Shown here: piece after piece, positions 1 through 8,636 of the stretch | How the letters are laid out: each line of letters opens with the position of its first letter | Numbering within the stretch: position 1 is the first letter of the stretch | DNA from: an uncultured Bacteroidales bacterium | GTDB lineage: Bacteria > Bacteroidota > Bacteroidia > Bacteroidales > Muribaculaceae | Assembly (NCBI GenBank): GCA_902784675.1 | Contig: CACZVR010000001.1 | Span: 124,001 to 188,000, forward strand | DNA: 64,000 bases | Reading direction: 5' to 3' | The notes under the pieces: model-generated | Database searches by the model: none | What the model saw: the letters and a program-made list of their open reading frames with translations, nothing else | Told to the model about the DNA's origin: nothing | Position numbers and translations under genes: made by a program

Positions 1-699
1 CAGGAACGATGGTTCCAGATAGGGCAGGGTGAGCCGCTCAATCTCGGCAACATCCTCGGCAGTGAGGTTGATTTCTCCATCACACAACGTCTGGCGCACA
101 TGATGCTTGAATGTCTCGATATCCATTGTCAAGTGCTCACTCAGCGTTGTGATGTGGCTGCGCACTGATTCCACCCCCTTGCTCGACAACTTTTCATGCG
201 ATGGCGTGATGGCATTCAGCATGTGTGTCATGTTGGTGTCAAACAACATGGTACCGTGCACGATGCTACGGCCCGGGATGTGGTAGAACGCGTTCCCACT
301 CACCTTGCGGCTGCCGATGAGCACGTCGTTACGGTCGCTCGCTCTGGCATCCAATCCCAAATCACGCAACATCGCTGCAACGGCGTTGGTGTAGGCACTG
401 AAGGTCGTCTGCACTTCGTCGCTGCGAGTGATATAGCTAAACATGATGTTATCGTGGTCGGCATACACACAACCGCCACCACTGCGACGGCGATAAAAAG
501 CAATGCCGTGTTCACGACAATAATCCACATTCACCTCGTTAGCAATCAGCTGATTGCGTCCAAAAATGACCGTTGGGTCAACCTGCCACATGAAAAAGAT
601 GTCTTCTTCTCCAATAATGCGTGCAGCAAACTCCTCCATCGCTAGATAAAACGGGAGGATTCGTGTCGCATTGTCAGGCAGACTCAGATATTTCATCAT
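1..699 (-). CDS. lplA: Lipoate-protein ligase A, C-terminus cut by the window edge
   Basis: The enzyme activates lipoate with ATP and joins it to lysines of lipoyl domains in 2-oxoacid dehydrogenases and glycine cleavage H protein, in the cytoplasm. The minus-strand frame is open from ATG at 699 to base 1 (233 codons, no stop), so the C-terminus lies outside the window. The family signature RRRSGGGCVYAD, followed by DNIMFSYI, lies at about residues 72-93, and the later stretch DVLIGSRKVSGNAFY matches the lipoate-binding loop that carries the conserved lysine. The product starts MMKYLSLPDN, and either of two adjacent ATG codons could be used. A TACTTTTG promoter box (724-717) lies 17 bases upstream. 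The assignment to LplA is firm; whether the C-terminal accessory domain is present cannot be seen. Confidence 0.88.
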   Translation of the reverse strand, partial: MMKYLSLPDNATRILPFYLAMEEFAARIIGEEDIFFMWQVDPTVIFGRNQLIANEVNVDYCREHGIAFYRRRSGGGCVYADHDNIMFSYITRSDEVQTTFSAYTNAVAAMLRDLGLDARASDRNDVLIGSRKVSGNAFYHIPGRSIVHGTMLFDTNMTHMLNAITPSHEKLSSKGVESVRSHITTLSEHLTMDIETFKHHVRQTLCDGEINLTAEDVAEIERLTLPYLEPSFL

Positions 700-716
700 G
701 TCTCTCTAAAGTCCCA

Positions 717-724
717 CAAAAGTA
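717..724 (-). promoter_or_regulatory. -7 promoter box of lplA
   Basis: TACTTTTG on the minus strand fits the Bacteroidales -7 consensus TAnnTTTG and lies 17 bases before the lplA start. No clear -33 TTTG is present at the right distance. Confidence 0.45.
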
Positions 725-918
725 AGCCATTTTCTCCATACCTAAAAATAATAATTCAAAATAATTATTAAATTCTTGGTTTCAGCAAAGGTCGCTTGTG
801 AAAAGCGTCTAAAACATCATCATTTCTGATTCAACCGGAATATCAATATGGTGTTGTCATGTGAGTCCCGTTTATTGGTTGTTTTGATGCTCTACAGCAC
901 ATTTTATTTGAAAAAAAA
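725..918. other. AT-rich gap between lplA and the OmpA-like gene
   Basis: This is most of the 300-base gap between two divergent genes. I see no open frame, strong hairpin or repeat in it beyond A/T runs. Confidence 0.5.
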
Positions 919-948
919 GTTGCAGTATTAAATAATTCATTATATTTG
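919..948 (+). promoter_or_regulatory. Promoter of the OmpA-family lipoprotein gene
   Basis: TATATTTG (941-948) matches the Bacteroidales -7 box. GTTG at 919-922, 18 bases upstream, is a weak -33 element. The start codon follows at 1000. Confidence 0.5.
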
Positions 949-999
949 CAAGTTGTTAGACATAAAAATCACATTATTCATATCTAAATTTTTAATAAA

Positions 1000-1689
1000 A
1001 TGAAAAAGAGTTTATGTGTTTTGTTGAGCGTAATGCTCATGCTCGGTATCTCGGGCTGTGGTTCAATGAACAACGCCACTAAGGGTGGTTTGATCGGTGG
1101 TGGCGGTGGTGCTGCTATCGGAGCAGGTATCGGAGCTCTCATCGGTAAGGGCAAGGGTGCCGCTATCGGTGGTGCTATCGGCGCTGTTGCTGGCGGTGTT
1201 GCCGGCACGCTCATCGGCAAGAAGATGGACAAGCAGGCTCGTGAGTTGGCCCAGATTCCCGGTGCTCAGGTTGACACCTGCACCGACGTGAACGGTTTCG
1301 AGGGCATCAAGGTGACCTTTGACAACGGCATTCTCTTCGGCTTCAACAGCTCGCAGCTTGGCACCGATGCTAAGAACTCGCTTGACAAGTTTGCTGCTTC
1401 GCTGATCACTAACCCCCAGACCGATGTACAGATCTACGGTCACACTGACAACATCGGCACTCGTGCTGCTAATGAGAAGGTTTCCAATGCGCGTGCTAAT
1501 GAGGTGAAGAGCTACTTGACTAACGCAGGTGTTCCCAAAGCCCGCATGACCAGTAAGGGTTTGGCTTATGACTATCCTGTTGCCAGCAATGACACCGAAG
1601 CAGGCCGTGCTCAGAACCGCCGCGTTGAGATCTACATCACGGCTAACGAAGACATGATCAAGGCTGCTCAGGACGGCACACTCCAGTAA
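1000..1689 (+). CDS. Glycine-zipper OmpA-family lipoprotein
   Basis: The predicted product (229 aa) is an outer-membrane lipoprotein that probably holds the membrane to peptidoglycan. The signal peptide ends in a lipobox, LGISGC, with the acylated cysteine at residue 20. Residues 29-75 form a glycine zipper of repeated GxxxG units (GGLIGGGGGAAIG..., GAAIGGAIGAVAGG), often found in membrane-embedded helices. Residues 108-215 form an OmpA C-terminal domain, with IYGHTDNIGT and AQNRRVEIYI carrying the usual peptidoglycan-binding D and R residues. This zipper-plus-OmpA order resembles YiaD-type proteins. The gene stands alone with its own promoter and terminator. Its precise role is inferred from the family. 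Confidence 0.85.
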   Translation: MKKSLCVLLSVMLMLGISGCGSMNNATKGGLIGGGGGAAIGAGIGALIGKGKGAAIGGAIGAVAGGVAGTLIGKKMDKQARELAQIPGAQVDTCTDVNGFEGIKVTFDNGILFGFNSSQLGTDAKNSLDKFAASLITNPQTDVQIYGHTDNIGTRAANEKVSNARANEVKSYLTNAGVPKARMTSKGLAYDYPVASNDTEAGRAQNRRVEIYITANEDMIKAAQDGTLQ

Positions 1690-1712
1690 TCTCCGTTTTC
1701 GGTAAGAATTCT

Positions 1713-1747
1713 AAAAATGGCCTCTCTGTTTCAGGGAAGCCATTTTT
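1713..1747 (+). terminator. Terminator of the OmpA-like gene
   Basis: A perfect 9-bp stem AAAAATGGC/GCCATTTTT closes on a 17-base loop and ends in a T run, 24 bases after the stop codon. A second small hairpin, CTCAAGT/ACTTGAG, follows at 1751-1779. Confidence 0.8.
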
Positions 1748-1892
1748 GCGCTCAAGTCGTTTGTTTATAGCAACTTGAGTTTTCATTCAGTTGAAGTTTT
1801 GGAAAACTTTTTCGCCTTCATTAAAATTTAATACATTGAAAATCAGTTGTTTGTAAAAATTTTTGAAAAACTTTAGAAATTCATCAAATTAT

Positions 1893-1923
1893 TTTGTTAT
1901 TAAAAAATATCATATTACCTTTG
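1893..1923 (+). promoter_or_regulatory. Consensus promoter of nrdJ
   Basis: TTTG (1893-1896), 19 bases, then TACCTTTG (1916-1923) is a full match to the Bacteroidales primary sigma-factor promoter. The remainder of the 310-base gap is AT-rich. It has no recognisable cobalamin riboswitch although the downstream enzyme uses B12. Confidence 0.75.
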
Positions 1924-1999
1924 CGAGGATTTTGCCTCAATGACAAAACACCGTTTTATTTTTAATCCTTAAAAACAACAGAATTTCAACAAAATAGCA

Positions 2000-4567
2000 A
2001 TGGAAAAGACCTACAATTATCAACAAGCCTATGAGGCCTCGTTGAAGTACTTTGACGGCGACGAACTGGCTGCCAGGGTATGGGCAACGAAGTATGCCTT
2101 GAAGGATTCATTCGGACACCTCTATGAGTTGACGCCCGACGACATGCATCGCCGCATCGCTCGTGAGATAGCCCGTATCGAGAATAAGTACCCGAACCCC
2201 ATGAGTGAAGACCGTCTGTTTGACTTGATGAGCCATTTCCGTTATATCGTACCGCAGGGAAGTCCCATGGCTGGTATCGGCAACAACTTCCAGGTGGGCT
2301 CGTTAAGCAACTGTTTTGTCGTGGGGCTCGACGGTGAGCCCGACAGTTACGGCGGCATCCTCAAGATTGACGAGGAACAGGTCCAACTGATGAAGCGCCG
2401 TGGCGGTGTGGGCCATGATTTGTCTCACATCCGTCCCAAAGGCTCTCCCGTTAAGAACAGCGCCTTGACCTCGACTGGTCTGGTGCCCTTCATGGTGCGC
2501 TATAGTAATAGTACGCGCGAGGTAGCGCAGGATGGCCGTCGTGGCGCACTGATGCTCACGGTGAGCATCAAGCACCCAGATGCCGAGTCGTTCATCGACG
2601 CAAAGATGGAAGAAGGCAAAGTGACTGGCGCCAACGTGTCGGTGCGCATCGATGACGCTTTCATGCAGGCAGCAGTTGACGGGAAACCTTACCATCAGCA
2701 GTATCCTATTGATAGTGACAAGCCGGTTTATGAACAAGACACCGACGCCTCCAGACTTTGGGCTAAAATTGTTCACAACGCGTGGAAGAGTGCCGAGCCA
2801 GGCATCCTGTTCTGGGACACCATCACGCGTGAGTCGGTGCCTGACTGCTACGCTGACCTGGGCTTCAAGACCATCTCCACCAACCCCTGCGGTGAGATAC
2901 CCTTGTGCCCCTATGACAGCTGCCGCTTGATTGCCATCAACCTCTACAGCTATGTGAAGAATCCTTTCACTCCCGAGGCTTATTTTGATTTTGACCTTTT
3001 TGCAGAACATGTGGCATGTGCCCAGCGCATGATGGACGATATCATCGACTTGGAAATGGAGAAGATCGAGAAGATTCTCGAGAAAATCAACTCTGACCCC
3101 GAGACGACCGAGGTGAAGACCACCGAGCTTAACCTCTGGAACAAGATTCGCACCAAGACCCTCAAGGGGCGTCGCACCGGTGTGGGCACCACTGGCGAAG
3201 GCGACATGATTGCCGCCATGGGCCTGCGTTACGGCACCCCCGAGGCTACTGAATTCTCAGTAAGCGTTCACAAGGCATTGGCTCTGGCTGCCTACGGCTC
3301 ATCGGTACAGATGGCTAAGGAACGTGGTGCATTTGAAATCTATGATGCTAAACGCGAGGAGAACAATCCTTACATTAACCGCATCCGTGAAGCTGATCCG
3401 AAACTCTATGATGAAATGGTGAAATATGGTCGCCGCAACATCGCTTGCCTGACCATCGCTCCGACTGGAACCACAAGTCTGCTGACGCAGACCACCTCGG
3501 GCATTGAGCCTGTATTCATGCCGGTGTATAAGCGTCGCCGCAAGGTGAATCCTAGCGACAAGGACGTGCATGTTGACCTGGTGGATGAGAACGGCGATTC
3601 TTTCGAGGAGTTCATCGTCTATCACCACAAACTGGTGACCTGGATGAACATCAACAACATTCCCGTTCGTCGTGACTACACCCAAGAAGAACTCAATGAC
3701 ATCGTTGCTCGTTCACCTTATTATAAAGCCACTGCCAATGATGTGGATTGGGTCAACAAGGTGCGCATGCAGGGTGAGGTGCAGAAGTGGGTGGATCACT
3801 CAATCAGCGTGACCATTAATTTGCCCAATGACATCAGCGAGGAAATGGTCGGCAAACTCTATGTCGAGGCATGGCGCAGCGGCTGTAAAGGTTGCACTGT
3901 CTATCGCGACGGTTCCCGCACGGGTGTGCTTGTGGCTTTGAGTGACAACGACAAGAAGAAGGAAAAAGAGAAGGAGAAAGGCGCTGAAGCAAGTCCATCT
4001 CGCTACATCGCCGAGGAGGAACATATCCTCAAGCGCCCTGTAGAACTTGAGGCCGATGTCGTACGTTTCCAGAACAAGAAAGAGAAATGGATTGCTTTCA
4101 TTGGTTTGATTGATGGACGTCCTTATGAGATTTTCACCGGTATTGCCGACGATGACGAGGGTATCTTCTGTCCCAAGTCGGTCACCAAGGGCAAAATCAT
4201 TAAAGCTGTGGGCGAGGATGGTGTGAAGCGCTATGACTTCCAGTTCATCAACAAGCGCGGTTTCAAGACCACCATCGAGGGCCTGAGTGAAAAGTTCAAT
4301 CCCGAGTTCTGGAACTATGCCAAGCTCATTTCAGGTGTGCTGCGCTATGGTATGCCCATCCCGCAAGTACTCAAGCTTGTGAGCAGCTTGGAGCTGGACA
4401 GCAAGTCCATTAACACATGGAAGATGGGTGTTGAACGCGCCCTCAAACGCTACATCCACAACGGTGAGGCAGCTGCCGAGAAATGTCCGAACTGTGGCCA
4501 GAACACGCTGGTCTATCAGGAAGGATGCCTCATCTGTACCAATTGTGGCACCTCGCGCTGCGGCTAA
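2000..4567 (+). CDS. nrdJ: Adenosylcobalamin-dependent (class II) ribonucleotide reductase
   Basis: The enzyme reduces ribonucleotides to deoxyribonucleotides using a thiyl radical generated with adenosylcobalamin, independently of oxygen. The 855-residue chain has the glycyl/thiyl-radical barrel hallmarks: Cys105 in LSNCFVVG, and Cys297 in NPCGEIPLCPYDSC, which by family analogy is the thiyl-radical cysteine. Cys308, eleven residues later, would be the redox partner of Cys105. NLPND at about residue 610 and the phosphate-binding APTGTTS loop are also present. The C-terminus is a zinc-ribbon-like tail (C829, C832, C843, C846, C849, C854) that probably delivers reducing equivalents. The gene is monocistronic, with its own promoter and terminator. 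No radical-generating partner gene is adjacent, as expected for class II. Confidence 0.9.
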   Translation: MEKTYNYQQAYEASLKYFDGDELAARVWATKYALKDSFGHLYELTPDDMHRRIAREIARIENKYPNPMSEDRLFDLMSHFRYIVPQGSPMAGIGNNFQVGSLSNCFVVGLDGEPDSYGGILKIDEEQVQLMKRRGGVGHDLSHIRPKGSPVKNSALTSTGLVPFMVRYSNSTREVAQDGRRGALMLTVSIKHPDAESFIDAKMEEGKVTGANVSVRIDDAFMQAAVDGKPYHQQYPIDSDKPVYEQDTDASRLWAKIVHNAWKSAEPGILFWDTITRESVPDCYADLGFKTISTNPCGEIPLCPYDSCRLIAINLYSYVKNPFTPEAYFDFDLFAEHVACAQRMMDDIIDLEMEKIEKILEKINSDPETTEVKTTELNLWNKIRTKTLKGRRTGVGTTGEGDMIAAMGLRYGTPEATEFSVSVHKALALAAYGSSVQMAKERGAFEIYDAKREENNPYINRIREADPKLYDEMVKYGRRNIACLTIAPTGTTSLLTQTTSGIEPVFMPVYKRRRKVNPSDKDVHVDLVDENGDSFEEFIVYHHKLVTWMNINNIPVRRDYTQEELNDIVARSPYYKATANDVDWVNKVRMQGEVQKWVDHSISVTINLPNDISEEMVGKLYVEAWRSGCKGCTVYRDGSRTGVLVALSDNDKKKEKEKEKGAEASPSRYIAEEEHILKRPVELEADVVRFQNKKEKWIAFIGLIDGRPYEIFTGIADDDEGIFCPKSVTKGKIIKAVGEDGVKRYDFQFINKRGFKTTIEGLSEKFNPEFWNYAKLISGVLRYGMPIPQVLKLVSSLELDSKSINTWKMGVERALKRYIHNGEAAAEKCPNCGQNTLVYQEGCLICTNCGTSRCG

Positions 4568-4607
4568 TGTGTGAATAACTATTTGTACGGCAAAATAAGT
4601 TGTATCG

Positions 4608-4640
4608 GGTGTGTTCTGTCTGTGTGAGATGGAACACACC
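4608..4640 (+). terminator. Terminator of nrdJ
   Basis: The perfect 9-bp stem GGTGTGTTC/GAACACACC lies 41 bases after the nrdJ stop and is followed by TTAATCT. The T run is weak. Confidence 0.6.
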
Positions 4641-4662
4641 TTAATCTAAAAACAACAGGACG

Positions 4663-6258
4663 ATGAAAATCACTTTCAGCATTGAATATCATACGCATTG
4701 GGGAGAAGAGCTTTTCCTCATGCTGGGCAACGACCGTTACAGTGCCTTGAAGATGTATTACACACCTGGCGACATCTGGACAGTGACGCTTGACGTGAGT
4801 GACGAGACAAGCCAATTGCGCTACCGTTACATGGTCAAGGAAGGTGGCGAGGTTACTCGTGTAGAACAATGCTCGTGTCACACATTGTTCTTGGATGCTG
4901 GCATAGACCACTATCGCGTGGAAGACAGTTGGAATGACATTGGAGATTGGGATGCCTCAGATGATTTCATCGCTCGTTTGATGGGTGAAAGCGATGGCAC
5001 TGAAACAGTACACTATCAGCACGCTTCCATTGTTGTTGAGGCGATGATACCGCTTCATCTCCAAGCCATGAAACCCGCGATTGCAGGAGAAGCTCCAGCA
5101 TTGGGAGCATGGAACGTCCGCCGTTCAGTAGCGATGCAATCATGCGGGGATTCATTGTGGAGAATAGACCTCAACATTCCTGCCGACCAACTGCCGACAC
5201 AGTTCAAGTTGATCGCAGTGGGCAAGAAAGATGATGTATTGTGGGAATCTGGCGATAACCGATGGTTGCGTCAGAGTCCTCACAGCAACGAAGTAGCCAT
5301 GGTGAGGGGGCTTTGTTTCAGGTATGATGGTGAATCGAAACCCATGGTGGCCACTTTTGTGGAATTGGAAACACTCCACAGTGATCGTGACATGGGCATC
5401 GGTGATCTGGGCGACCTCAAAAAAGTCATCCAATGGGTTGCTGCAACAGGGCAAAATGCAGTTGTGGTCAATTCGATCACCGACACGGCTGTTGTTGACG
5501 GATGGATGCCGGTTGAAGTGCGCAAAAGAGTGATGGCCAATGCCATTAATCCCGCTTATATCAGTACCGAAGCATTGGGGTCTTTTAATGACAAAAGACT
5601 TCTGGCGAAGTATCAGCAAATAGGGATGACTCTGAATCGGTTGGATGCGGCTCAACTTGACGAAGTACGCACCCTGAAAACGGATTATGCTCAAGCGGTG
5701 TTTGCTGAAAAAGGGACTGCCGTGACCAGGTCGGCGTCCTACCGCAAATTTGTGCGAGAGAATGCGTCTTGGCTGCATCCTTATGCCGCTCAATCCATCC
5801 TGCAACGTCTGAATGACTCACGGGATTGCACCAGCTGGGGCAATTACAGCCGTTACGCCCCCGAGCAGATAGAACGCTTTCTCAAGGCTCGTCATCGCGA
5901 GGCAACATTCGTTTACTTCATGCAGTACCAATTGAGGCAGCAATTACTGACAATGGCACGTTATGCTCGTGGTAAAAAAGTGTCGCTGCTTTGTGACATG
6001 GCGGCACAACGCCATGTGAAGAATATTGACCCCAAGGAGCCTTGGGTCAATCAGCGTTTCATCGAGCAACGAATGCGAGACGCAGGCAGTTTAGCGCTGA
6101 TTCCGCTGCGTGACTGGTTGCTCATTGATGGCGCTTTCCTCCCTCGTGTGGTCAAGTCGCCACAGCGCCTTGCCGTCACGCTCGAAGAACTCATCGCCGC
6201 CCACGACTTCAACAATCGTGTAAAATCAATCATGGCGCCCGAAAAACGAACGCCATGA
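4663..6258 (+). CDS. MalQ-like protein: tandem CBM20 with a gutted GH77 domain
   Basis: The protein (531 aa) resembles Bacteroidales 4-alpha-glucanotransferase but is about 350 residues shorter. Residues 1-100 and 122-225 look like two CBM20 starch-binding domains. The GH77 fold then begins (DMGIGDLGDLKKVIQWVAAT, about 243-262) and continues to a segment like the usual YLQYHL...GDIPIGI (FMQYQLRQQLLTMARYARG, then VSLLCDM). The sequence then jumps to the family's C-terminal tail (IPLRDWLLIDG; LTLEELIAAHDFNNRV). The catalytic region with the RIDH nucleophile and acid/base residues is absent. The frame is intact with no stop or shift. I infer a catalytically dead, possibly glucan-binding or regulatory paralogue; a decaying gene is the alternative. 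Confidence 0.75.
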   Translation: MKITFSIEYHTHWGEELFLMLGNDRYSALKMYYTPGDIWTVTLDVSDETSQLRYRYMVKEGGEVTRVEQCSCHTLFLDAGIDHYRVEDSWNDIGDWDASDDFIARLMGESDGTETVHYQHASIVVEAMIPLHLQAMKPAIAGEAPALGAWNVRRSVAMQSCGDSLWRIDLNIPADQLPTQFKLIAVGKKDDVLWESGDNRWLRQSPHSNEVAMVRGLCFRYDGESKPMVATFVELETLHSDRDMGIGDLGDLKKVIQWVAATGQNAVVVNSITDTAVVDGWMPVEVRKRVMANAINPAYISTEALGSFNDKRLLAKYQQIGMTLNRLDAAQLDEVRTLKTDYAQAVFAEKGTAVTRSASYRKFVRENASWLHPYAAQSILQRLNDSRDCTSWGNYSRYAPEQIERFLKARHREATFVYFMQYQLRQQLLTMARYARGKKVSLLCDMAAQRHVKNIDPKEPWVNQRFIEQRMRDAGSLALIPLRDWLLIDGAFLPRVVKSPQRLAVTLEELIAAHDFNNRVKSIMAPEKRTP

Positions 6259-6292
6259 GATAGAATGTGATTAAAGAACAGTTTGCAACAAA

Positions 6293-7072
6293 TCAGGGGG
6301 CTGTGGTCAGTGTTTTGAGCATGGCTTCCACCTTATTCAAGCTGCCCTCGTTTTTGATCAGCACCGTGTAGTCCTTGTCCAGCAGATAGAAACAGGGCAG
6401 GGTGGGGAGGTCATACAGCTCACCATACTCTATCGAACGGCTTTGGTTCCATCCGTTGATCATCATCTTGGGATATTTTGCTTTCTTCCACAACTTCTGG
6501 TCATCGTAGGGGTATACCGCAAGCACAATAAGCTTCTTGTCGTTCACGAGTTTATTAATGAGTTCGTTGGCTTCAAGGCGCTCTTTGACAGCCTCGCAAG
6601 ACTCGCAGTCGGGGTTATTGAAATAGACAAGGATATTGTCGGCCTTAAGGTCCTTCAGATGGTGGACAGTCTTGTCTCCAGGGGTGACATAGTCAAAGTC
6701 GGTGGCGACAGTTCCTTGCATGTTCTTTTTAGCGCCCTCAAGCAACAAGCGTTGTTTCTCACGCTCATTACCACTAAGGACATAGTTCTCAACAGCGTGT
6801 TTAAGCACTACCATATAGATGCCCTCGTTATGGATGGGGTCGGCAGCGTCACTGAAACGACGTTCGGCAAGATCCATCATCTGGCGATAGAGCTTAGGAT
6901 CCTTGGCTAATGATTCCATTGTTGCTTTCATCAAGAATTCGGCATTGCGCTGAGGCATTTGTGACATCTTCTCGATAAAGTCATTGAATCTCTCGGGTGC
7001 GGGCAACGATTGTGCCACTCCGCAGGACCATGCAGCAATCACTGCAACGGCGGCTAAAATGAACTTTTTCAT
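6293..7072 (-). CDS. Secreted DUF5106 / thioredoxin-like protein
   Basis: The 259-residue product has a signal peptide (MKKFILAAVAVIAAWSCGVAQ). Next comes a helical DUF5106-like region (about 25-130) and a thioredoxin-like fold (about 135-255) with a CxxC motif in NPDCESCEAVKERL. LPTLPCFYLLDKD at about 222-234 contains the cis-proline region typical of thioredoxins. Such proteins are common in Bacteroidota and are thought to act as periplasmic thiol-disulfide reductases; the substrate is unknown. The Cys at residue 17 is followed by GVAQS, so a lipoprotein is possible but lacks a good lipobox. The gene is convergent with the MalQ-like gene and divergent from ybaK. Confidence 0.75.
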   Translation of the reverse strand: MKKFILAAVAVIAAWSCGVAQSLPAPERFNDFIEKMSQMPQRNAEFLMKATMESLAKDPKLYRQMMDLAERRFSDAADPIHNEGIYMVVLKHAVENYVLSGNEREKQRLLLEGAKKNMQGTVATDFDYVTPGDKTVHHLKDLKADNILVYFNNPDCESCEAVKERLEANELINKLVNDKKLIVLAVYPYDDQKLWKKAKYPKMMINGWNQSRSIEYGELYDLPTLPCFYLLDKDYTVLIKNEGSLNKVEAMLKTLTTAP

Positions 7073-7115
7073 TCTTTTCTGTCTGTTTTAATTATATATA
7101 ATGTGCAAAATTAAG

Positions 7116-7123
7116 TAACTTTG
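7116..7123 (+). promoter_or_regulatory. -7 promoter box of the ybaK-aroC-thioesterase operon
   Basis: TAACTTTG lies 20 bases before the ybaK start. A -33 element is not evident at the usual distance. Confidence 0.5.
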
Positions 7124-7143
7124 CGGAATTAAAGTCACTATAA

Positions 7144-7635
7144 ATGAAAAAAATTGCCAAAACCAATGCGGCACGACTGCTGGATGCAGCCTCGATACAG
7201 TATGAACTTATTCCCTATGAGGTAGATGAGACCGATTTGGGAGCGCAGCACATTGCTGACCAGTTGGGTGAAGACATTGGTCAGGTGTTCAAGACTCTTA
7301 TCCTGCAAGGTGACAAGACGGGACACCTCGTTTGCGTTATCCCAGGAGCAGAGGAAGTGGATCTGAAGAAGGCAGCGCGTGTTTCGGGTAACAAGAAGGT
7401 GGATCTCATTCCCATGAAGGAACTCTTGCCCACTACAGGTTACATCCGTGGTGGTTGCTCACCTGTGGGTATGAAAAAGCCGTTTCCCACATTCATCGAC
7501 GAGTCCTGCATCCTGTATGACTACATCTACGTCAGCGCTGGAGTACGTGGACTCCAGTTCAAGATTGAGCCGCAAACACTAGCCGACTTTGTGGAAGCCC
7601 AGTTGGTTGACCTGATTGCTGAGAGAATAGAATGA
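7144..7635 (+). CDS. ybaK: YbaK/EbsC-family Cys-tRNA(Pro) deacylase
   Basis: This 163-residue protein belongs to the YbaK/ProX editing family, which hydrolyses cysteine mischarged on tRNA(Pro). The sequence begins MKKIAKTNAARLLDAA and has the family pattern QVFKTLILQGD, KKAARVSGNKKVDLI and GYIRGGCSPVGMKK. The lysine in VFKTL and the GGxSPxG loop form the active site in characterised members. It covers the single domain at full length. Its stop overlaps the aroC start by four bases (ATGA at 7632-7635), so the two are translationally coupled. Confidence 0.9.
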   Translation: MKKIAKTNAARLLDAASIQYELIPYEVDETDLGAQHIADQLGEDIGQVFKTLILQGDKTGHLVCVIPGAEEVDLKKAARVSGNKKVDLIPMKELLPTTGYIRGGCSPVGMKKPFPTFIDESCILYDYIYVSAGVRGLQFKIEPQTLADFVEAQLVDLIAERIE

Positions 7636-8636
7636 ATACAATAGGCAAAATATTGATGCTCACTTCCTTTGGTGAGTCGCATGGACCTGCAATGGGTGGC
7701 GTGCTGGATGGTATGCCTGCCGGTGTGACTGTCGACATGGACCTTTTGCAACAGTTTGTGGACCGACGTAGACCAGGACAGACCATTGGCACGAGTACCC
7801 GCAACGAGCAGGATGTCGTGGAAGTTTTGTCCGGCATTTTGCACGGTAAGACTTTGGGCACTCCCATCGGTTTCATCGTGCGCAACACCGATGCCCGCAG
7901 CGAGGATTATGATCAGATTACTAAGTGCTACCGTCCAAATCATGCCGATTTCACCTGGCAGGAGAAATATGGAATATATGACTCAAGAGGCAGTGGACGG
8001 GCATCAGCTCGTGAGACCGTGGCACGTGTGGTGGCAGGGGGCATCGCCTTACAGGCTTTGTCTACACTCGGCATCACCGTTGAGGCTCATGTCTCTCAAG
8101 TAGGCAAGGAGAGTGATGAAAACGTTGTGGCGAAAGCGATTGCCGATGCACAAAGTGATGGTGATACCCTTGGTGGCGTGATTTCTTGCACAATCAAGGG
8201 CGTTCCTGCAGGGCTTGGAGAGCCCGTATTCGGCAAATTGCATGCTCAACTGGCGGCTGCGATGATGAGCATTCCGTCGGTACATGGATTTGAGTATGGA
8301 GGCGGCTTCAATATGGCAACTCGTCGTGGCAGCGAAGTGATGGATCAGTTCATCAAGCGCGAGGATGGCAGTATCGGCACGTTAACCAACCACTCGGGCG
8401 GCATTCAAGGCGGCATCAGTAATGGCGAGGACATCACCATGCGCATCGCTTTCAAGCCTGTCCCCACACTCATGCGTGATGTGCCCTCAATAGATCATGA
8501 CGGCAATCCTGTGACACTCCATCCGCGTGGTCGCCATGACGTTTGTGTGTTGCATCGTGCACTTCCTGTTGTTGAAGCGATGGCGGCATTGGTGATTTTA
8601 GATAACTACTTGATCAAAAAGACCAACCATTTGTAA
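7632..8636 (+). CDS. aroC: Chorismate synthase
   Basis: The enzyme converts 5-enolpyruvylshikimate-3-phosphate to chorismate, the last shared step to aromatic amino acids, with reduced FMN. Family signatures are GESHGPAMGG near the N-terminus, RRRPGQ, DSRGSGRASARETVARV, HGFEYGGGF and RHDVCVLHRALPVVEAM near the C-terminus. At 334 residues it is slightly short for the family (about 350-390) but has both ends. It overlaps ybaK upstream by four bases, and the downstream thioesterase starts on its last base (TAATG), so the three genes form one operon. No other shikimate genes are nearby. Confidence 0.95.
   Translation: MNTIGKILMLTSFGESHGPAMGGVLDGMPAGVTVDMDLLQQFVDRRRPGQTIGTSTRNEQDVVEVLSGILHGKTLGTPIGFIVRNTDARSEDYDQITKCYRPNHADFTWQEKYGIYDSRGSGRASARETVARVVAGGIALQALSTLGITVEAHVSQVGKESDENVVAKAIADAQSDGDTLGGVISCTIKGVPAGLGEPVFGKLHAQLAAAMMSIPSVHGFEYGGGFNMATRRGSEVMDQFIKREDGSIGTLTNHSGGIQGGISNGEDITMRIAFKPVPTLMRDVPSIDHDGNPVTLHPRGRHDVCVLHRALPVVEAMAALVILDNYLIKKTNHL

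Noticed and set aside
1690..1999. Possible cobalamin riboswitch before the B12-dependent ribonucleotide reductase
   Set aside because: The gap is AT-rich, with a normal promoter at 1893-1923 and under 80 bases of leader. I see no B12-box-like GCCACTG or multi-stem core.
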